Assembly: GCA_026627065.1 (NCBI GenBank)
Contig: JAPNUO010000003.1
Coordinates: forward strand, 1-64,000
Length of the DNA stretch: 64,000 bases
Origin: Bacillota bacterium
Lineage (GTDB): Bacteria > Bacillota > Sulfobacillia > Sulfobacillales > Sulfobacillaceae
Direction of reading: 5' to 3'
Numbering within the stretch: position 1 is the stretch's first letter; each line of letters starts with the position of its first letter. Both the position numbers and the translations under genes were made by a program. Shown one piece after another: positions 17,376 to 26,903 of this stretch. The notes below the pieces were generated by a model, which saw only the letters and a list, made by a program, of their open reading frames with translations, searched no databases and was not told the origin of the DNA.

Positions 17376-18590
17376 ATGGCAACCGACGAAGTGCATGGCC
17401 TGGTCAAGCGCGAGGCATTGTCCGATGAAACCATGGTCATCAATTTGGGGCCGCAGCATCCGAGTACCCACGGCGTGCTGCGCGTGCGGCTGGTGTTGGA
17501 CGGCGAGCGGGTGGTGGATGCACAGCCGGTGATCGGTTATTTGCACACGGGCTTTGAAAAGACCGCAGAGACGCTCACCTACCAGCAATGCAACACCATC
17601 ACCGACCGCCTCGACTATTTGGCTCCAATGACCAACAATTTGGCGTACGTGTTGGCCGTGGAAAAAATGATGCAGATTGAGGTGCCCAAGCGCGCTCAAT
17701 ATATCCGCGTCCTGTTTGCGGAGCTCACGCGTTTGGCGAGCCATCTGGTGTGGCTGGGGACCCACGTGATGGACCTAGGCGCCATGAGTTTGTTTTTTTA
17801 TTGCATGCGCGAGCGGGAAGTCATTCTCGACCTGATTGAAGCGGTGGCGGGCGTGCGGATGAATCCCAGCTATTTCCGTGTGGGCGGTCTGGCCTACGAC
17901 TTGCCCGACGGCTTCCACGAAAAGGCGTGGGACTTTGTCAAGGATTTTCCGCGCTGGATGAAGATGTACCGCAATTTGGTGGAGGGCAACCCGCTGATCA
18001 ACCAGCGTCTCAAAGGCATTGCCGTCTTGGACCGGGAAACCTGCTACCAGTACGGGGTGACGGGGCCCAACATTCGGGCCACCGGGCTGGCGCTGGATCT
18101 TCGCAAAACGGAGCCGTACTCGTCCTATGAGGAGTTTGAGTTTAACGTGCCGACCCGCACTGAAGGCGATGCCTATGCGCGGTTCTGGGTGCGCATGGAA
18201 GAAATGGACGAGTCGCTCAAGATCGTGGAGCAGGCTTTGGACAAGATCACGCCGCGGGGCGAGTATGCCACGCGCGACCGGAAAGTGGCATTGCCGCCGC
18301 GGGATGAGATTTACGGCAACATGGAGGCATTGATTCATCAGTTCAAGCTGGTCACCGCCGGATTTCCCGTCCCTGCGGGCGAGGTGTACCAAGCCGTGGA
18401 AGGCCCTCGCGGGGAAATGGGCTTCTACATCATTTCGGACGGCGGGCCCAAGCCCTACCGTTGGCGCGCAAGGACCCCCTCCTATTACAATCTTCAGACG
18501 TTGCCGATTTTGTGCCGCGATGGTCTGGTGGCGGACGTCATTACCGCCATTGGAAGCATTGACATTATGCTGGGAGATGTCGACAAATGA
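17376..18590 (+). CDS. nuoD: NADH-quinone oxidoreductase subunit D
   Basis: NuoD is the 49-kDa-type subunit, which forms the quinone site together with NuoB and derives from the hydrogenase large subunit. The N-terminus shows NLGPQHPSTHGVLR, with the quinone-binding histidine, and the C-terminus ends with ITAIGSIDIMLGDVDK as usual. Length is 404 residues. The ATG at 17376 is chosen over an upstream TTG because GAGGAGGCAG lies just before it. The stop overlaps nuoE by four bases (ATGA). Confidence 0.97.
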   Translation: MATDEVHGLVKREALSDETMVINLGPQHPSTHGVLRVRLVLDGERVVDAQPVIGYLHTGFEKTAETLTYQQCNTITDRLDYLAPMTNNLAYVLAVEKMMQIEVPKRAQYIRVLFAELTRLASHLVWLGTHVMDLGAMSLFFYCMREREVILDLIEAVAGVRMNPSYFRVGGLAYDLPDGFHEKAWDFVKDFPRWMKMYRNLVEGNPLINQRLKGIAVLDRETCYQYGVTGPNIRATGLALDLRKTEPYSSYEEFEFNVPTRTEGDAYARFWVRMEEMDESLKIVEQALDKITPRGEYATRDRKVALPPRDEIYGNMEALIHQFKLVTAGFPVPAGEVYQAVEGPRGEMGFYIISDGGPKPYRWRARTPSYYNLQTLPILCRDGLVADVITAIGSIDIMLGDVDK

Positions 18591-19054
18591 AGCCGGAATG
18601 GAAAGAGTGGGCTCAGGAAGCCAAAAAGCAGTTTCCCCGCGCCAATTCCGCCTTATTGCCGCTGCTTCACCGCATTCAGCGCGCCGAAGGCTGGCTTTCG
18701 CCGGAAACGTTGACAGAGGTGGCAGAGCTCCTGGACTTGTCGCCTCAGTATGTGGACTCGGTGGCCTCGTTCTATTCGCTCTTTTTTAAGCAACCGGTGG
18801 GCAAACGCGTCATTCACGTCTGCGTCGGACTGTCCTGTATGTTGGCCGGCTCGGACGAATTGATGCATGCCTTAGAAGAGCGGCTGAAGATCTCCCAGGG
18901 CCAAACCACGCCGGACGGCGAATACACCCTGCTGGAGGCCGAATGCCTGGCGGCGTGCGATCTGGCGCCGGTGGCGCAGGTGAACTTGCGCTATCGGGGG
19001 CCGATTCCTCCCGAAGAAGCTGATCGGTTATTGACCGAAGAGGTGTCGTCATGA
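18587..19054 (+). CDS. nuoE: NADH-quinone oxidoreductase subunit E
   Basis: NuoE is the thioredoxin-fold 24-kDa-type subunit carrying the 2Fe-2S cluster N1a. The four ligands are visible: Cys79 and Cys84 (VCVGLSC), and Cys120 and Cys124 (ECLAACDLAP). The 155-residue length is normal. It overlaps nuoD and nuoF by four bases each. With NuoF and NuoG it forms the NADH-oxidising module, so this complex I uses NADH rather than ferredoxin or F420H2. Confidence 0.96.
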   Translation: MKPEWKEWAQEAKKQFPRANSALLPLLHRIQRAEGWLSPETLTEVAELLDLSPQYVDSVASFYSLFFKQPVGKRVIHVCVGLSCMLAGSDELMHALEERLKISQGQTTPDGEYTLLEAECLAACDLAPVAQVNLRYRGPIPPEEADRLLTEEVSS

Positions 19055-20343
19055 GCCAAACGTATTATCTCCTGCGGCATCGCGAAGTGCCGGAGATTGG
19101 GCAGATAGCGGTTTACCGGGCCCACGGCGGCTACGAGGCGTTGCGAAAGGCGCTCAGCCAGTACCAGCCGGAAGAGCTCGTTGATCTGGTCAAGCGGTCT
19201 GGCCTGCGCGGGCGCGGCGGCGCTGGATTTCCCACCGGAGTGAAATGGGGATTCTTGCCGAAAGACGGCAGGCCCCGGTATTTAGTGGTCAATTCTGACG
19301 AAGCGGAGCCGGGTACCTTTAAGGACCGGGAGCTGATTGAGCACAATCCGCATCAGCTCATCGAAGGAATGATCATCTCCAGCTACGCGATTCGAGCCAA
19401 TGAGGCCTACATCTATTGCCGCGGCGAATTTCTGAAGGGATACGAAGAGCTCTCGCGCGCGGTCCAAGAAGCGTATCAGGCGGGATTTCTCGGGGAGAAC
19501 ATTCTGGATAGCGGGTTCTCGCTAGATATTTTCGTGTATCGGGGAGCGGGTGCCTACATCTGCGGGGAAGAATCTGCGCTGTTAGAGTCGCTGGAAGGGC
19601 GCCGGGGCAATCCTCGCCTCAAGCCACCGTTTCCTGCCGTGGCAGGCCTTTACGGGATGCCCACGATTGTGAATAATGTCGAGACTATTGCCAACGTGCC
19701 GCCCATTGTCACGTACGGTGCCGAATGGTACACGTCCATGGGCACGGAAAAGAGCCCGGGCCTCAAAATTATGTCGGTGAGCGGGCCCGTGAATCGCCCC
19801 GGCAATTACGAGATTCCTTTGGCGACGCCTTTGCGCCAGTTGATTGAAGACTACGCGGGAGGCCTCAAAGAGGGACGCCGGCTCAAATGCATTATTCCGG
19901 GAGGCAGTTCGGTTCCGCTTCTGACGCCGGACAAACTGGACACCCCCCTCGATTACGAGTCTATCCTGCAGGCCGGATCCATGCTGGGATCTGGCGGGTG
20001 CATTGTGTTGGACGAGAGCGTGTGCATTGTGAAGGCCTCGCATCGCTTGGTAAAGTTTTATCGCGAAGAATCGTGCGGAAAATGCACACCGTGCCGCGAA
20101 GGCACCTACTGGATGGCCGATGTCCTCGAACGCTTGGAGATGGGGTTGGGCACCCAGGACGACTTGGCGATTTTGACGGACGTGGCGGACAACATCAACG
20201 GCAAATGCTTCTGCCCGTTGGGGGATGCGTCGATCGGGTTTTTAGTGAGTGCCATCAACCATTTCCGCGACGAGTTTGAGGCCCACGTGCGGGAAGGAAG
20301 ATGTCCATTGGGGGCGAAGGTGTATGATACGGCTAACTATTGA
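19051..20343 (+). CDS. nuoF: NADH-quinone oxidoreductase subunit F (NADH and FMN binding)
   Basis: NuoF is the 51-kDa-type subunit where NADH is oxidised by FMN. Visible motifs are the glycine-rich SGLRGRGGAGFPTG for FMN/NADH, YICGEESALLESLEG, and the N3 cluster ligands ESCGKCTPCREG with the fourth cysteine in INGKCFCPLGD. Length is 430 residues. It starts by ATGA overlap with nuoE and its last 20 bases overlap nuoG. Confidence 0.97.
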   Translation: MSQTYYLLRHREVPEIGQIAVYRAHGGYEALRKALSQYQPEELVDLVKRSGLRGRGGAGFPTGVKWGFLPKDGRPRYLVVNSDEAEPGTFKDRELIEHNPHQLIEGMIISSYAIRANEAYIYCRGEFLKGYEELSRAVQEAYQAGFLGENILDSGFSLDIFVYRGAGAYICGEESALLESLEGRRGNPRLKPPFPAVAGLYGMPTIVNNVETIANVPPIVTYGAEWYTSMGTEKSPGLKIMSVSGPVNRPGNYEIPLATPLRQLIEDYAGGLKEGRRLKCIIPGGSSVPLLTPDKLDTPLDYESILQAGSMLGSGGCIVLDESVCIVKASHRLVKFYREESCGKCTPCREGTYWMADVLERLEMGLGTQDDLAILTDVADNINGKCFCPLGDASIGFLVSAINHFRDEFEAHVREGRCPLGAKVYDTANY

Positions 20344-22645
20344 CGGGCAGGAAATTGAAGTCCGCGAGGGGACCATGATCGCGGATGCGGCAGCGCGCCT
20401 GGGAATAGACATCCCCGTGTACTGCTACCATGAAGCGCTGGGACCGCTCGGGGCGTGTCGCATGTGCTTGGTTCAGGTGGAAAAGATGCCCAAGTTGGCC
20501 ACGGCGTGTACCACGGCCGTCGCGGAAGGCATGGTGGTGCACACCACGGGGCCGCAAGTCGACAAAGGGCGCAAGGGTGTGCTGGAATTTCTTCTGATTA
20601 ATCATCCGCTGGATTGCCCGGTGTGCGACAAAGGGGGCGAGTGCTTCCTCCAGGACTATACCTTCCGCTACGGGCCGCCGCAGGGGCGGTTCCAGGAACC
20701 CAAGATTCAGAAGGTGAAAGACGGGCCCATTAGCGATCTGATTTTGATTGACCAGGAACGCTGCGTATTGTGCCAGCGGTGCGTGCGCTTCATGGACGAG
20801 TACGTGGGCGAACCCGAGCTGCTGCTGGAAGGCCGCGGAGTGGAAACCGTGGTGACCACGGTGGAAGGGCGCCCAGCCCAAAGTCAATTTGCGGGCAATG
20901 TCATCGACCTCTGCCCGGTCGGCGCGCTGTTAGCGGCTCCTTACCACCACAAGGCGCGCCCGTGGAACATTGAGCGAGAAGAGTCGGTTTGCACGTTGTG
21001 CCCGGTAGGCTGCACGACGCTGACCACCGGGCGCGACGGCCGCATTGTGCGCGTCGAAGGGCGTCCGGTGGTGGATCGGAATTGGGGGTGGCTCTGCGAC
21101 CGCGGGCGGTTTGGGTTTGACTTTGCCACCCATCCGTCGCGCCTCGTGAACTCTCGGCTTCACGGGCGCGAGGAGGCGGCGGCGCGGACCACGCGAGAGA
21201 TCGGGCAGTGGCTGCGGGAGGTCGTGGCCCAAGAGGGCGGCGAGGCGATTGCCGTGGTGATGGGAGGCCTGCACACGACCGAAGAAGCCCATCAAGTCTA
21301 TCGGTTCGCCACTGAAGTGCTCGGCACCCGTCGGCTGGTGGTGAGCCGCGACGTGCCAGGGTACGTGCCGCGGGGACTGAATGGCACCTTTGAGGATCTG
21401 AGTGCCGCAGATGCCGTGATTCTCGTCGGCACCGATCCGTATGAATCGGCGCCGGTCCTTCACTTGAGGCTGCGCGAACGCCTGAAGAATCGGCGGGCTC
21501 CGCTCACCCTGATGGGGGTGGCGCCGCGGAACCTGTCTCGCTCCACCCTGCCGGTGGAAACGCTGGTCACTCACGTTGGCCAAGAGGCGGATGTCTTGGC
21601 GGCGGCGTTAAAGGAGGCCGCTGGCGATCACCCGGCAGTGGCTGCGCTGTTATCTCAAGGGGCGGGGATCGCGCGCGGCATCGACCCCACCCAGGTGAGT
21701 CAGCTGAGCCGGGTTCTTCGCGAGGCGGAACGGCTGGTGGTGGTGTGGGACGGCGTGGAGCCGGACGTGGAGCACGTGTTGGCTGCGCTGGCGCAAGCCC
21801 GGCAAGGGCAAACGACGCGGGTGCTGCCGACTTTTGGCCCCAGCAATTGGCGGGGCTTTGAGCGTGCCGGCTTTGACGCGCGGTTTGACGCGCTGACCCG
21901 AGTCCTCGAGGATGCGCGGGACGGCAAGATCCGCATGTTGATTTTGTGGGGGGCGGACTTGCTGAAAGACTATCCCGACCGCCGGCTGGTGGAGCAAGCG
22001 TACGAGCGCGTGGAGTGGCTGCTGGCCGAGGGCGTGTTTGTCCCCGAGGGCGCGGAACACTTCGATGCGGTGGTGCCCGGTGCGGCGCCCGGGGAGGTTT
22101 ACGGCACCTACGTCAACATGGAGGCGCGCCTACAGATTGCGAGCCCCTCGGTCAATCCCCCGGGACAAGCGCGGCCCACCAAATCCTATCTGACCGCTTG
22201 GGCGCACGCCCTGGGCAAACCGTTTGTGGTCGATGAAGAATGGGATCCGTACGATGATGCCAGCGGGGATTTGTTGCCGGAGGAACCGTTGCCCCAGGAC
22301 ATCGAGGCCATTCGCGCGCCGGACCTTCCGGAGGGGGGCGTGGAGCTATTGGTTTCTGCCCAAGTGTGGGCTAACGGCATTCCGTCCCAGATTCTTGAAG
22401 CGCGGCTAGAGGCCGCCCAGATTGCGCGCATCAGTCCGCTCGACGCCGACGCGCTCGGAATTCGGGAAGTCGGCGTGATCCGGGTGGAGAGTGCGGAGGG
22501 GGTTCTCGAACTGCCGGTGAGGGTTGACGAGCATTTGACGCCGGGGCGTCTTCTGGTGCCGCTGGGCGTGGGGGCTTTGCCGGTGAACCGGCTGCGGCCC
22601 GGGGTGGTTAAGGTCCAGCGACTAGAGGAGGTTCAGACCCCATGA
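20324..22645 (+). CDS. nuoG: NADH-quinone oxidoreductase subunit G
   Basis: NuoG is the large iron-sulfur subunit. From ATG 20324 (773 residues) it has an N-terminal 2Fe-2S ferredoxin domain (YCYHEALGPLGACRMC), the His-Cys3 cluster site (HPLDCPVCDKGGEC), a 4Fe-4S site (CVLCQRCV with CPVGAL) and an additional CTLCPVGC site with a distal Cys in WLCDRGRFGF, corresponding to cluster N7. The rest is the molybdopterin-oxidoreductase-like fold without evident cofactor binding. The start is inside nuoF with GGCGAAGG upstream; longer starts are unlikely. It overlaps nuoH by four bases. Confidence 0.96.
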   Translation: MIRLTIDGQEIEVREGTMIADAAARLGIDIPVYCYHEALGPLGACRMCLVQVEKMPKLATACTTAVAEGMVVHTTGPQVDKGRKGVLEFLLINHPLDCPVCDKGGECFLQDYTFRYGPPQGRFQEPKIQKVKDGPISDLILIDQERCVLCQRCVRFMDEYVGEPELLLEGRGVETVVTTVEGRPAQSQFAGNVIDLCPVGALLAAPYHHKARPWNIEREESVCTLCPVGCTTLTTGRDGRIVRVEGRPVVDRNWGWLCDRGRFGFDFATHPSRLVNSRLHGREEAAARTTREIGQWLREVVAQEGGEAIAVVMGGLHTTEEAHQVYRFATEVLGTRRLVVSRDVPGYVPRGLNGTFEDLSAADAVILVGTDPYESAPVLHLRLRERLKNRRAPLTLMGVAPRNLSRSTLPVETLVTHVGQEADVLAAALKEAAGDHPAVAALLSQGAGIARGIDPTQVSQLSRVLREAERLVVVWDGVEPDVEHVLAALAQARQGQTTRVLPTFGPSNWRGFERAGFDARFDALTRVLEDARDGKIRMLILWGADLLKDYPDRRLVEQAYERVEWLLAEGVFVPEGAEHFDAVVPGAAPGEVYGTYVNMEARLQIASPSVNPPGQARPTKSYLTAWAHALGKPFVVDEEWDPYDDASGDLLPEEPLPQDIEAIRAPDLPEGGVELLVSAQVWANGIPSQILEARLEAAQIARISPLDADALGIREVGVIRVESAEGVLELPVRVDEHLTPGRLLVPLGVGALPVNRLRPGVVKVQRLEEVQTP

Positions 22646-23631
22646 TTGTGCTCGAGATCGTGCTGTTAGTGATTAAGATCATCCTCTTGATTGCCATCTT
22701 AATGGGCGGGTTTGCCTACACCATGTTGCTGGAACGGCGGCTGCTGGGTTTCTTTCAGTTGCGCCTGGGACCCAATCGGGTAGGGCCGGGGGGGCTCCTG
22801 CAGCCCATTGCCGATGGGCTGAAGATGGTCCTGAAGGAAGATCTCATGCCGCTTGGCGCCGATCCCTTCGTCTACCGCTTGGCGCCTGTGATTTCTCTCT
22901 TTACCGCCCTCTGTGTGGATGCGGTGATACCCTTCGGGGCTCCCATTCATTTGTTTGGGCTCACCGTGACGCTGGACATTGCCAACCCGTCCATCGGCCT
23001 TCTGATCGCGTTTGCCTTTAGCTCGCTCGGCGTGTACGGCCTGGTGCTGGGAGGATGGGCGTCGCAAAACAAGTACTCTCTCTTGGGAGGCATCCGGGCT
23101 TCGGCGCAAATCATCTCCTACGAATTGGCGATGGGGCTGGCGGTGATGGGGGTGCTCATGACCACCCACACGGCCAATCTCGAAGGCATCGTGCTGTACC
23201 AGAAGGCCCATGGGTGGCTCTGGCTCCCCCAGATAGGCGCCTTCTTGATTTACTTCATCACCGGCATCGCAGAGACTAACCGCACGCCCTTCGACCTGCC
23301 CGAGGCGGAGTCGGAATTGGTGGCAGGATATCACACCGAATACTCGGGCATGCGGTTTGCGAGCTATATCATTGCCGAGTACATCAATATGATCACCGTC
23401 AGCGGCATTGCGGTGACGCTGTTTTTCGGGGGCTGGCTCGGCCCCTGGCTTCCGCCCATCATCTGGTTCTTTATTAAAATCGGGATCTTCCTCTTCATCT
23501 TCATCTGGATCCGCGCGACGCTGCCGCGCTTTCGCTACGATCAGCTGATGAACTTTGGCTGGAAGGTGTTGGTGCCGGCGGCCTTGATCTACTTTCTAGG
23601 CACCGCGGCTTTTGTGAGCGGAATACTTTAG
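22642..23631 (+). CDS. nuoH: NADH-quinone oxidoreductase subunit H
   Basis: NuoH joins the two arms of complex I and lines the quinone chamber. The 329-residue protein has eight or so membrane helices and the conserved segments RLGPNRVGPGGLLQP, GITETNR-like GIAETNRTPFDLPEAESELV, and FRYDQLM. The acidic loop EAESELVAGYHTEYSG is intact. ATGA overlap links it to nuoG. nuoI follows after 46 bases with its own ribosome binding site. Confidence 0.97.
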   Translation: MIVLEIVLLVIKIILLIAILMGGFAYTMLLERRLLGFFQLRLGPNRVGPGGLLQPIADGLKMVLKEDLMPLGADPFVYRLAPVISLFTALCVDAVIPFGAPIHLFGLTVTLDIANPSIGLLIAFAFSSLGVYGLVLGGWASQNKYSLLGGIRASAQIISYELAMGLAVMGVLMTTHTANLEGIVLYQKAHGWLWLPQIGAFLIYFITGIAETNRTPFDLPEAESELVAGYHTEYSGMRFASYIIAEYINMITVSGIAVTLFFGGWLGPWLPPIIWFFIKIGIFLFIFIWIRATLPRFRYDQLMNFGWKVLVPAALIYFLGTAAFVSGIL

Positions 23632-23677
23632 ACCATTGGAGGACAGACGCGACCACGCGGACATAAGGAGGGAGAAC

Positions 23678-24115
23678 ATGCTTGACGAAGCCAAAGCGAT
23701 TTTAAAGGGACTGGGTACCACGTTTAAAGCGCTGGCGGCGCCGCGCGACACGTATCCGTATCCGGAAAAGCGGCGCGAGTATTCCCCGCGCTATCGGGGC
23801 AAGCACATGCTGGCCAAGGACGAAGAAGGGCACGAGCTGTGCGTGGGGTGCGGTCTCTGCGAGGCCGTCTGTCCCGCCCACGCCATTCGGGTGGTCGCGG
23901 CGGAAGCGCCCGGCGACCAGCCGGTGTCCTGGACCAATCGCTATTCCGTGGACTACGAAGTTGACCTGATTCGGTGCATCTTCTGCGGCATGTGCGAGGA
24001 AGCGTGCCCGACCAATGCGGTGCGCCTGACGCCATTTAATGAGTTGGCGGCCTATGATCGGCAGTCGATGATTGCTGATAAACAGGAGCTGTTGCATCCT
24101 GCAATCAGGAAATGA
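23678..24115 (+). CDS. nuoI: NADH-quinone oxidoreductase subunit I
   Basis: NuoI carries clusters N6a and N6b. The 145-residue product has two ferredoxin motifs: Cys55, 58, 61, 65 (CVGCGLCEAVCP) and Cys100, 103, 106, 110 (CIFCGMCEEACP). The start ATG 23678 is chosen because AAGGAGGGAG precedes it. YPEKRREYSPRYRGKH before the first motif is typical. nuoJ follows after 15 bases. Confidence 0.97.
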   Translation: MLDEAKAILKGLGTTFKALAAPRDTYPYPEKRREYSPRYRGKHMLAKDEEGHELCVGCGLCEAVCPAHAIRVVAAEAPGDQPVSWTNRYSVDYEVDLIRCIFCGMCEEACPTNAVRLTPFNELAAYDRQSMIADKQELLHPAIRK

Positions 24116-24130
24116 GGTGACCTCACGGTC

Positions 24131-24661
24131 GTGATTGCGTTTGTGATTTTGGCGATATTGGCCTTGGGCGGCGGCGTCGGCGTGGTGGTGGCTCGCCAGC
24201 CGGTGCACAGCGCGTTGTTTTTGATTTTAAACATTCTGGCGCTGGCCATCTTTTACATTCTGCTGTCGGCCGAGTTTTTGGCCGCCGCTCAGGTGATAGT
24301 GTACGCCGGGGCTATTATGGTGCTGTTCCTGTTCGTGGTGACATTGCTCACGGCGGGAAAAGACGACGCCGAGCCTCAAGAGGGACTGGCGGGTCAGCGC
24401 TTGACGGCAGGGATTTTGGCGGTGCTGGCCGGCGGAGGCCTGGCGGTGCTGGGCGTCCTTTATCCCAGCCAGAGCATCCCCTTTGGATTGCCGCCGAATT
24501 TCGGCAATCTTCACGGGATGGGCCTGAATTTATGGAATCAGGACTTTGTCTACCTTGCGGCGGTGGCGCTGATGCTGCTGACGGCGGCCATTGGCGTGCT
24601 GGTGTTGAATCGGCCGCAGCGGCGCCAACATAGGGCGGGCGTAAAGGGGGAAGACTCGTGA
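24131..24661 (+). CDS. nuoJ: NADH-quinone oxidoreductase subunit J
   Basis: NuoJ is a membrane subunit with five helices. The conserved pi-bulge helix is seen in AAAQVIVYAGAIMVLFLFVV. Length is 176 residues. The start is GTG 24131 with GAGGTGA, which overlaps the nuoI stop, ten bases upstream. The end overlaps nuoK by four bases (GTGA). Confidence 0.95.
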   Translation: MIAFVILAILALGGGVGVVVARQPVHSALFLILNILALAIFYILLSAEFLAAAQVIVYAGAIMVLFLFVVTLLTAGKDDAEPQEGLAGQRLTAGILAVLAGGGLAVLGVLYPSQSIPFGLPPNFGNLHGMGLNLWNQDFVYLAAVALMLLTAAIGVLVLNRPQRRQHRAGVKGEDS

Positions 24662-24960
24662 TTCCGCTGAATTGGGTGGTCGGCTTAGGCGCGGCCCTGT
24701 TTGCCATCGGGGCGGTGGGCGTCATGGTGCGCAAGAATCCCCTCATCATGTTTATGGCGGCGGAAATGATGTGGAACGCCGCAGCGTTGGTGTTTGTGAC
24801 GTTCGCGCGCTCGTTTCACGACATGACCGGTCAGGTTATGGCCTTCATCATCATCGGGACCGCAGCCGCCGAAGTCGGTATTGGTCTCGCCATTATCGTG
24901 TCTGTTTACCATCACCGGCACCGCTTGGACATCGACGAGGTGTCGGAACTCAAGGGATAG
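24658..24960 (+). CDS. nuoK: NADH-quinone oxidoreductase subunit K
   Basis: NuoK is a 100-residue subunit with three membrane helices, homologous to MrpC. The conserved glutamates of the proton path are visible in FMAAEMMWNAAALVF and GTAAAEVGIGLAI. It starts with GTG 24658, preceded by AAAGGGGGAAG. About 30 bases separate it from nuoL. Confidence 0.96.
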   Translation: MIPLNWVVGLGAALFAIGAVGVMVRKNPLIMFMAAEMMWNAAALVFVTFARSFHDMTGQVMAFIIIGTAAAEVGIGLAIIVSVYHHRHRLDIDEVSELKG

Positions 24961-24992
24961 CAGCGAGTACGCTGTGAAGGGGCGTTTAGAGC

Positions 24993-26873
24993 ATGCAGGA
25001 TTTGGTGGAAATATTAATTCTTCCGCTGATTGGGGCAGGAACCATTACGGCATTTAAGGGGATTATGCCACGGCGCTTGCCCGGGATTTGGGCGAGTGTC
25101 CTGGTGGCTGTCAGTTTCGTCGTCAGCGTTTTGGCCGATCGGAAACTGAGCCACCTGGCCGCGTCGCACCGGGTCATCACTGGGGTGTTGTGGAATTGGG
25201 TGACCGGGTTTGGGCCGGCCATTCATTTTCGCTTGTACTTGGACCCGCTTTCGGCGGTGTGGCTTCTCATTATTACCGGGGTTGGCGCCCTCATTCACAT
25301 TTATTCGATCGGTTATATGCATGACGATCCGGGTGAGGGCCGGTACTTCGCCTACTTGAACTTCTTTATTTTTTCCATGTTGCTCTTGGTGCTCGCGGGT
25401 AACCTGGCCATCTTGCTCATCGGATGGGCGCTGGTGGGGCTCGCCTCCTACTTTCTCATTGGATTCTGGTACGAGCGGCCCAGTGCGGTGGCGGCCGCGA
25501 AAAAGGCCTTTGTGATGAACACGCTCGGGGATGTGGGCATTCTTTTAGGCTTGGCGCTCCTGTACGTCCACTACCACGGCATCGGCTATCAACATTTGTT
25601 CCGGATTTTCGACAATGCCCGACCAGGCTCGGCATTTTTCGAATGGTCGGCGTTTCTGCTGTATTTGGGCGCCATGGCGAAGTCGGCGCAGTTTCCCCTG
25701 CACATGTGGCTTGCGGACGCCATGGAAGGGCCGACGCCGGTGTCCGCCCTCATTCACGCGGCGACCATGGTCACGGCTGGAGTGTACTTAATGACCCGCC
25801 TCTATCCGCTTTTGCGGTTGGCTCCCTTCACCCATCAACTCATCGGGGCCATCGGGGCGTTTACGGCGATTTTTGCCGCCAGCATTGCCTTCTTTCAGCA
25901 GGATATCAAGAAGGTCTTGGCTTATTCGACGTTAAGCCAGCTGGGCTACATGTTTTTGGCGGTCGGGGTCGGCGCCTATACGGCGGGCGTGTTTCACTTT
26001 ATGACCCACGCGTTTTTTAAGGCGACGCTCTTCTTAGCGGCAGGGAGCGTGATTCATGCCCTGAGCGGCGAGCAGGATTTGGGGCAGATGGGCGGCCTCT
26101 GGCGAAAGATGCCTTGGACGATGGCCAGCTTTTTGGTGGCAACCTTAGCCATCGCCGGCATTCCGCCGTTCGCCGGGTATTTTTCCAAGGAAGCCATCCT
26201 CGGACAAGCGTATAATTCGGGTCACTATGTGCTGTGGGGCGTCGGGGTGTTCACCGCCGGAATGACGAGTTACTACATGTTTCGGCTGTTCTTCCTCACG
26301 TTTTTCGGCAAGCCTCGAAACCAGAAGCTTTACGAGCATGCTCATGAAGCGCCGCTGGTCATGACGATTCCCGTGGTGATTCTCGGGGTGTTCTCGGTCA
26401 TTGGAGGATTTTTCGGAGGCTGGCTTAACCGCTGGCTCAGTCCCGCCTTTCATCAGTACCGGGGCGCGCTGACGGCGCCGCTGGAGCACGGCCCCGTCTT
26501 TGGCACGGTGCTCACGGTCGGCCTGGCGGTTGTTGCGTTTTTTGTGGCCTACGTCCTTTACATTGTGCGCCAAACTGCCCCGCGGGCCGGCACCGCGGTG
26601 CCGCCTGGACTCTGGATGCTGAAAGCCTGGGGGATGGATGCGGCCTGGACGTGGGTCGCGGTGAACCCGCTGAAGTGGCTGGGCGACGCGATGCTGACGG
26701 TGGAACGTGGGATTCTGGCGGCGGTGGTCGGCCTGGCGGACGGCATTCAAGCGTGGGCGAGCGACTTAGCTCCGATCCAGACCGGCTATGTCCGGCGTTA
26801 CGCCTTGTCCATCATGGTAGGCGTTGTGGCGCTGCTGGCCTACTACCTGATTCGCATCGGCTTTATCTCGTAA
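24993..26873 (+). CDS. nuoL: NADH-quinone oxidoreductase subunit L
   Basis: NuoL is the distal antiporter-like proton-pumping subunit with the long lateral helix. The 626-residue protein contains the antiporter core (LLIGWALVGLASYFLIGFW, HMWLADAMEGPTPVSALIHA, FFQQDIKKVLAYSTLSQLGYM) and a C-terminal extension with the terminal membrane helix. The key Glu and Lys residues of the core lie in those motifs. The ATG 24993 follows GAAGGGGC. Confidence 0.97.
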   Translation: MQDLVEILILPLIGAGTITAFKGIMPRRLPGIWASVLVAVSFVVSVLADRKLSHLAASHRVITGVLWNWVTGFGPAIHFRLYLDPLSAVWLLIITGVGALIHIYSIGYMHDDPGEGRYFAYLNFFIFSMLLLVLAGNLAILLIGWALVGLASYFLIGFWYERPSAVAAAKKAFVMNTLGDVGILLGLALLYVHYHGIGYQHLFRIFDNARPGSAFFEWSAFLLYLGAMAKSAQFPLHMWLADAMEGPTPVSALIHAATMVTAGVYLMTRLYPLLRLAPFTHQLIGAIGAFTAIFAASIAFFQQDIKKVLAYSTLSQLGYMFLAVGVGAYTAGVFHFMTHAFFKATLFLAAGSVIHALSGEQDLGQMGGLWRKMPWTMASFLVATLAIAGIPPFAGYFSKEAILGQAYNSGHYVLWGVGVFTAGMTSYYMFRLFFLTFFGKPRNQKLYEHAHEAPLVMTIPVVILGVFSVIGGFFGGWLNRWLSPAFHQYRGALTAPLEHGPVFGTVLTVGLAVVAFFVAYVLYIVRQTAPRAGTAVPPGLWMLKAWGMDAAWTWVAVNPLKWLGDAMLTVERGILAAVVGLADGIQAWASDLAPIQTGYVRRYALSIMVGVVALLAYYLIRIGFIS

Positions 26874-26903
26874 AGCTACAGGAAAGGCTAAGGAGGCTTC
26901 GAC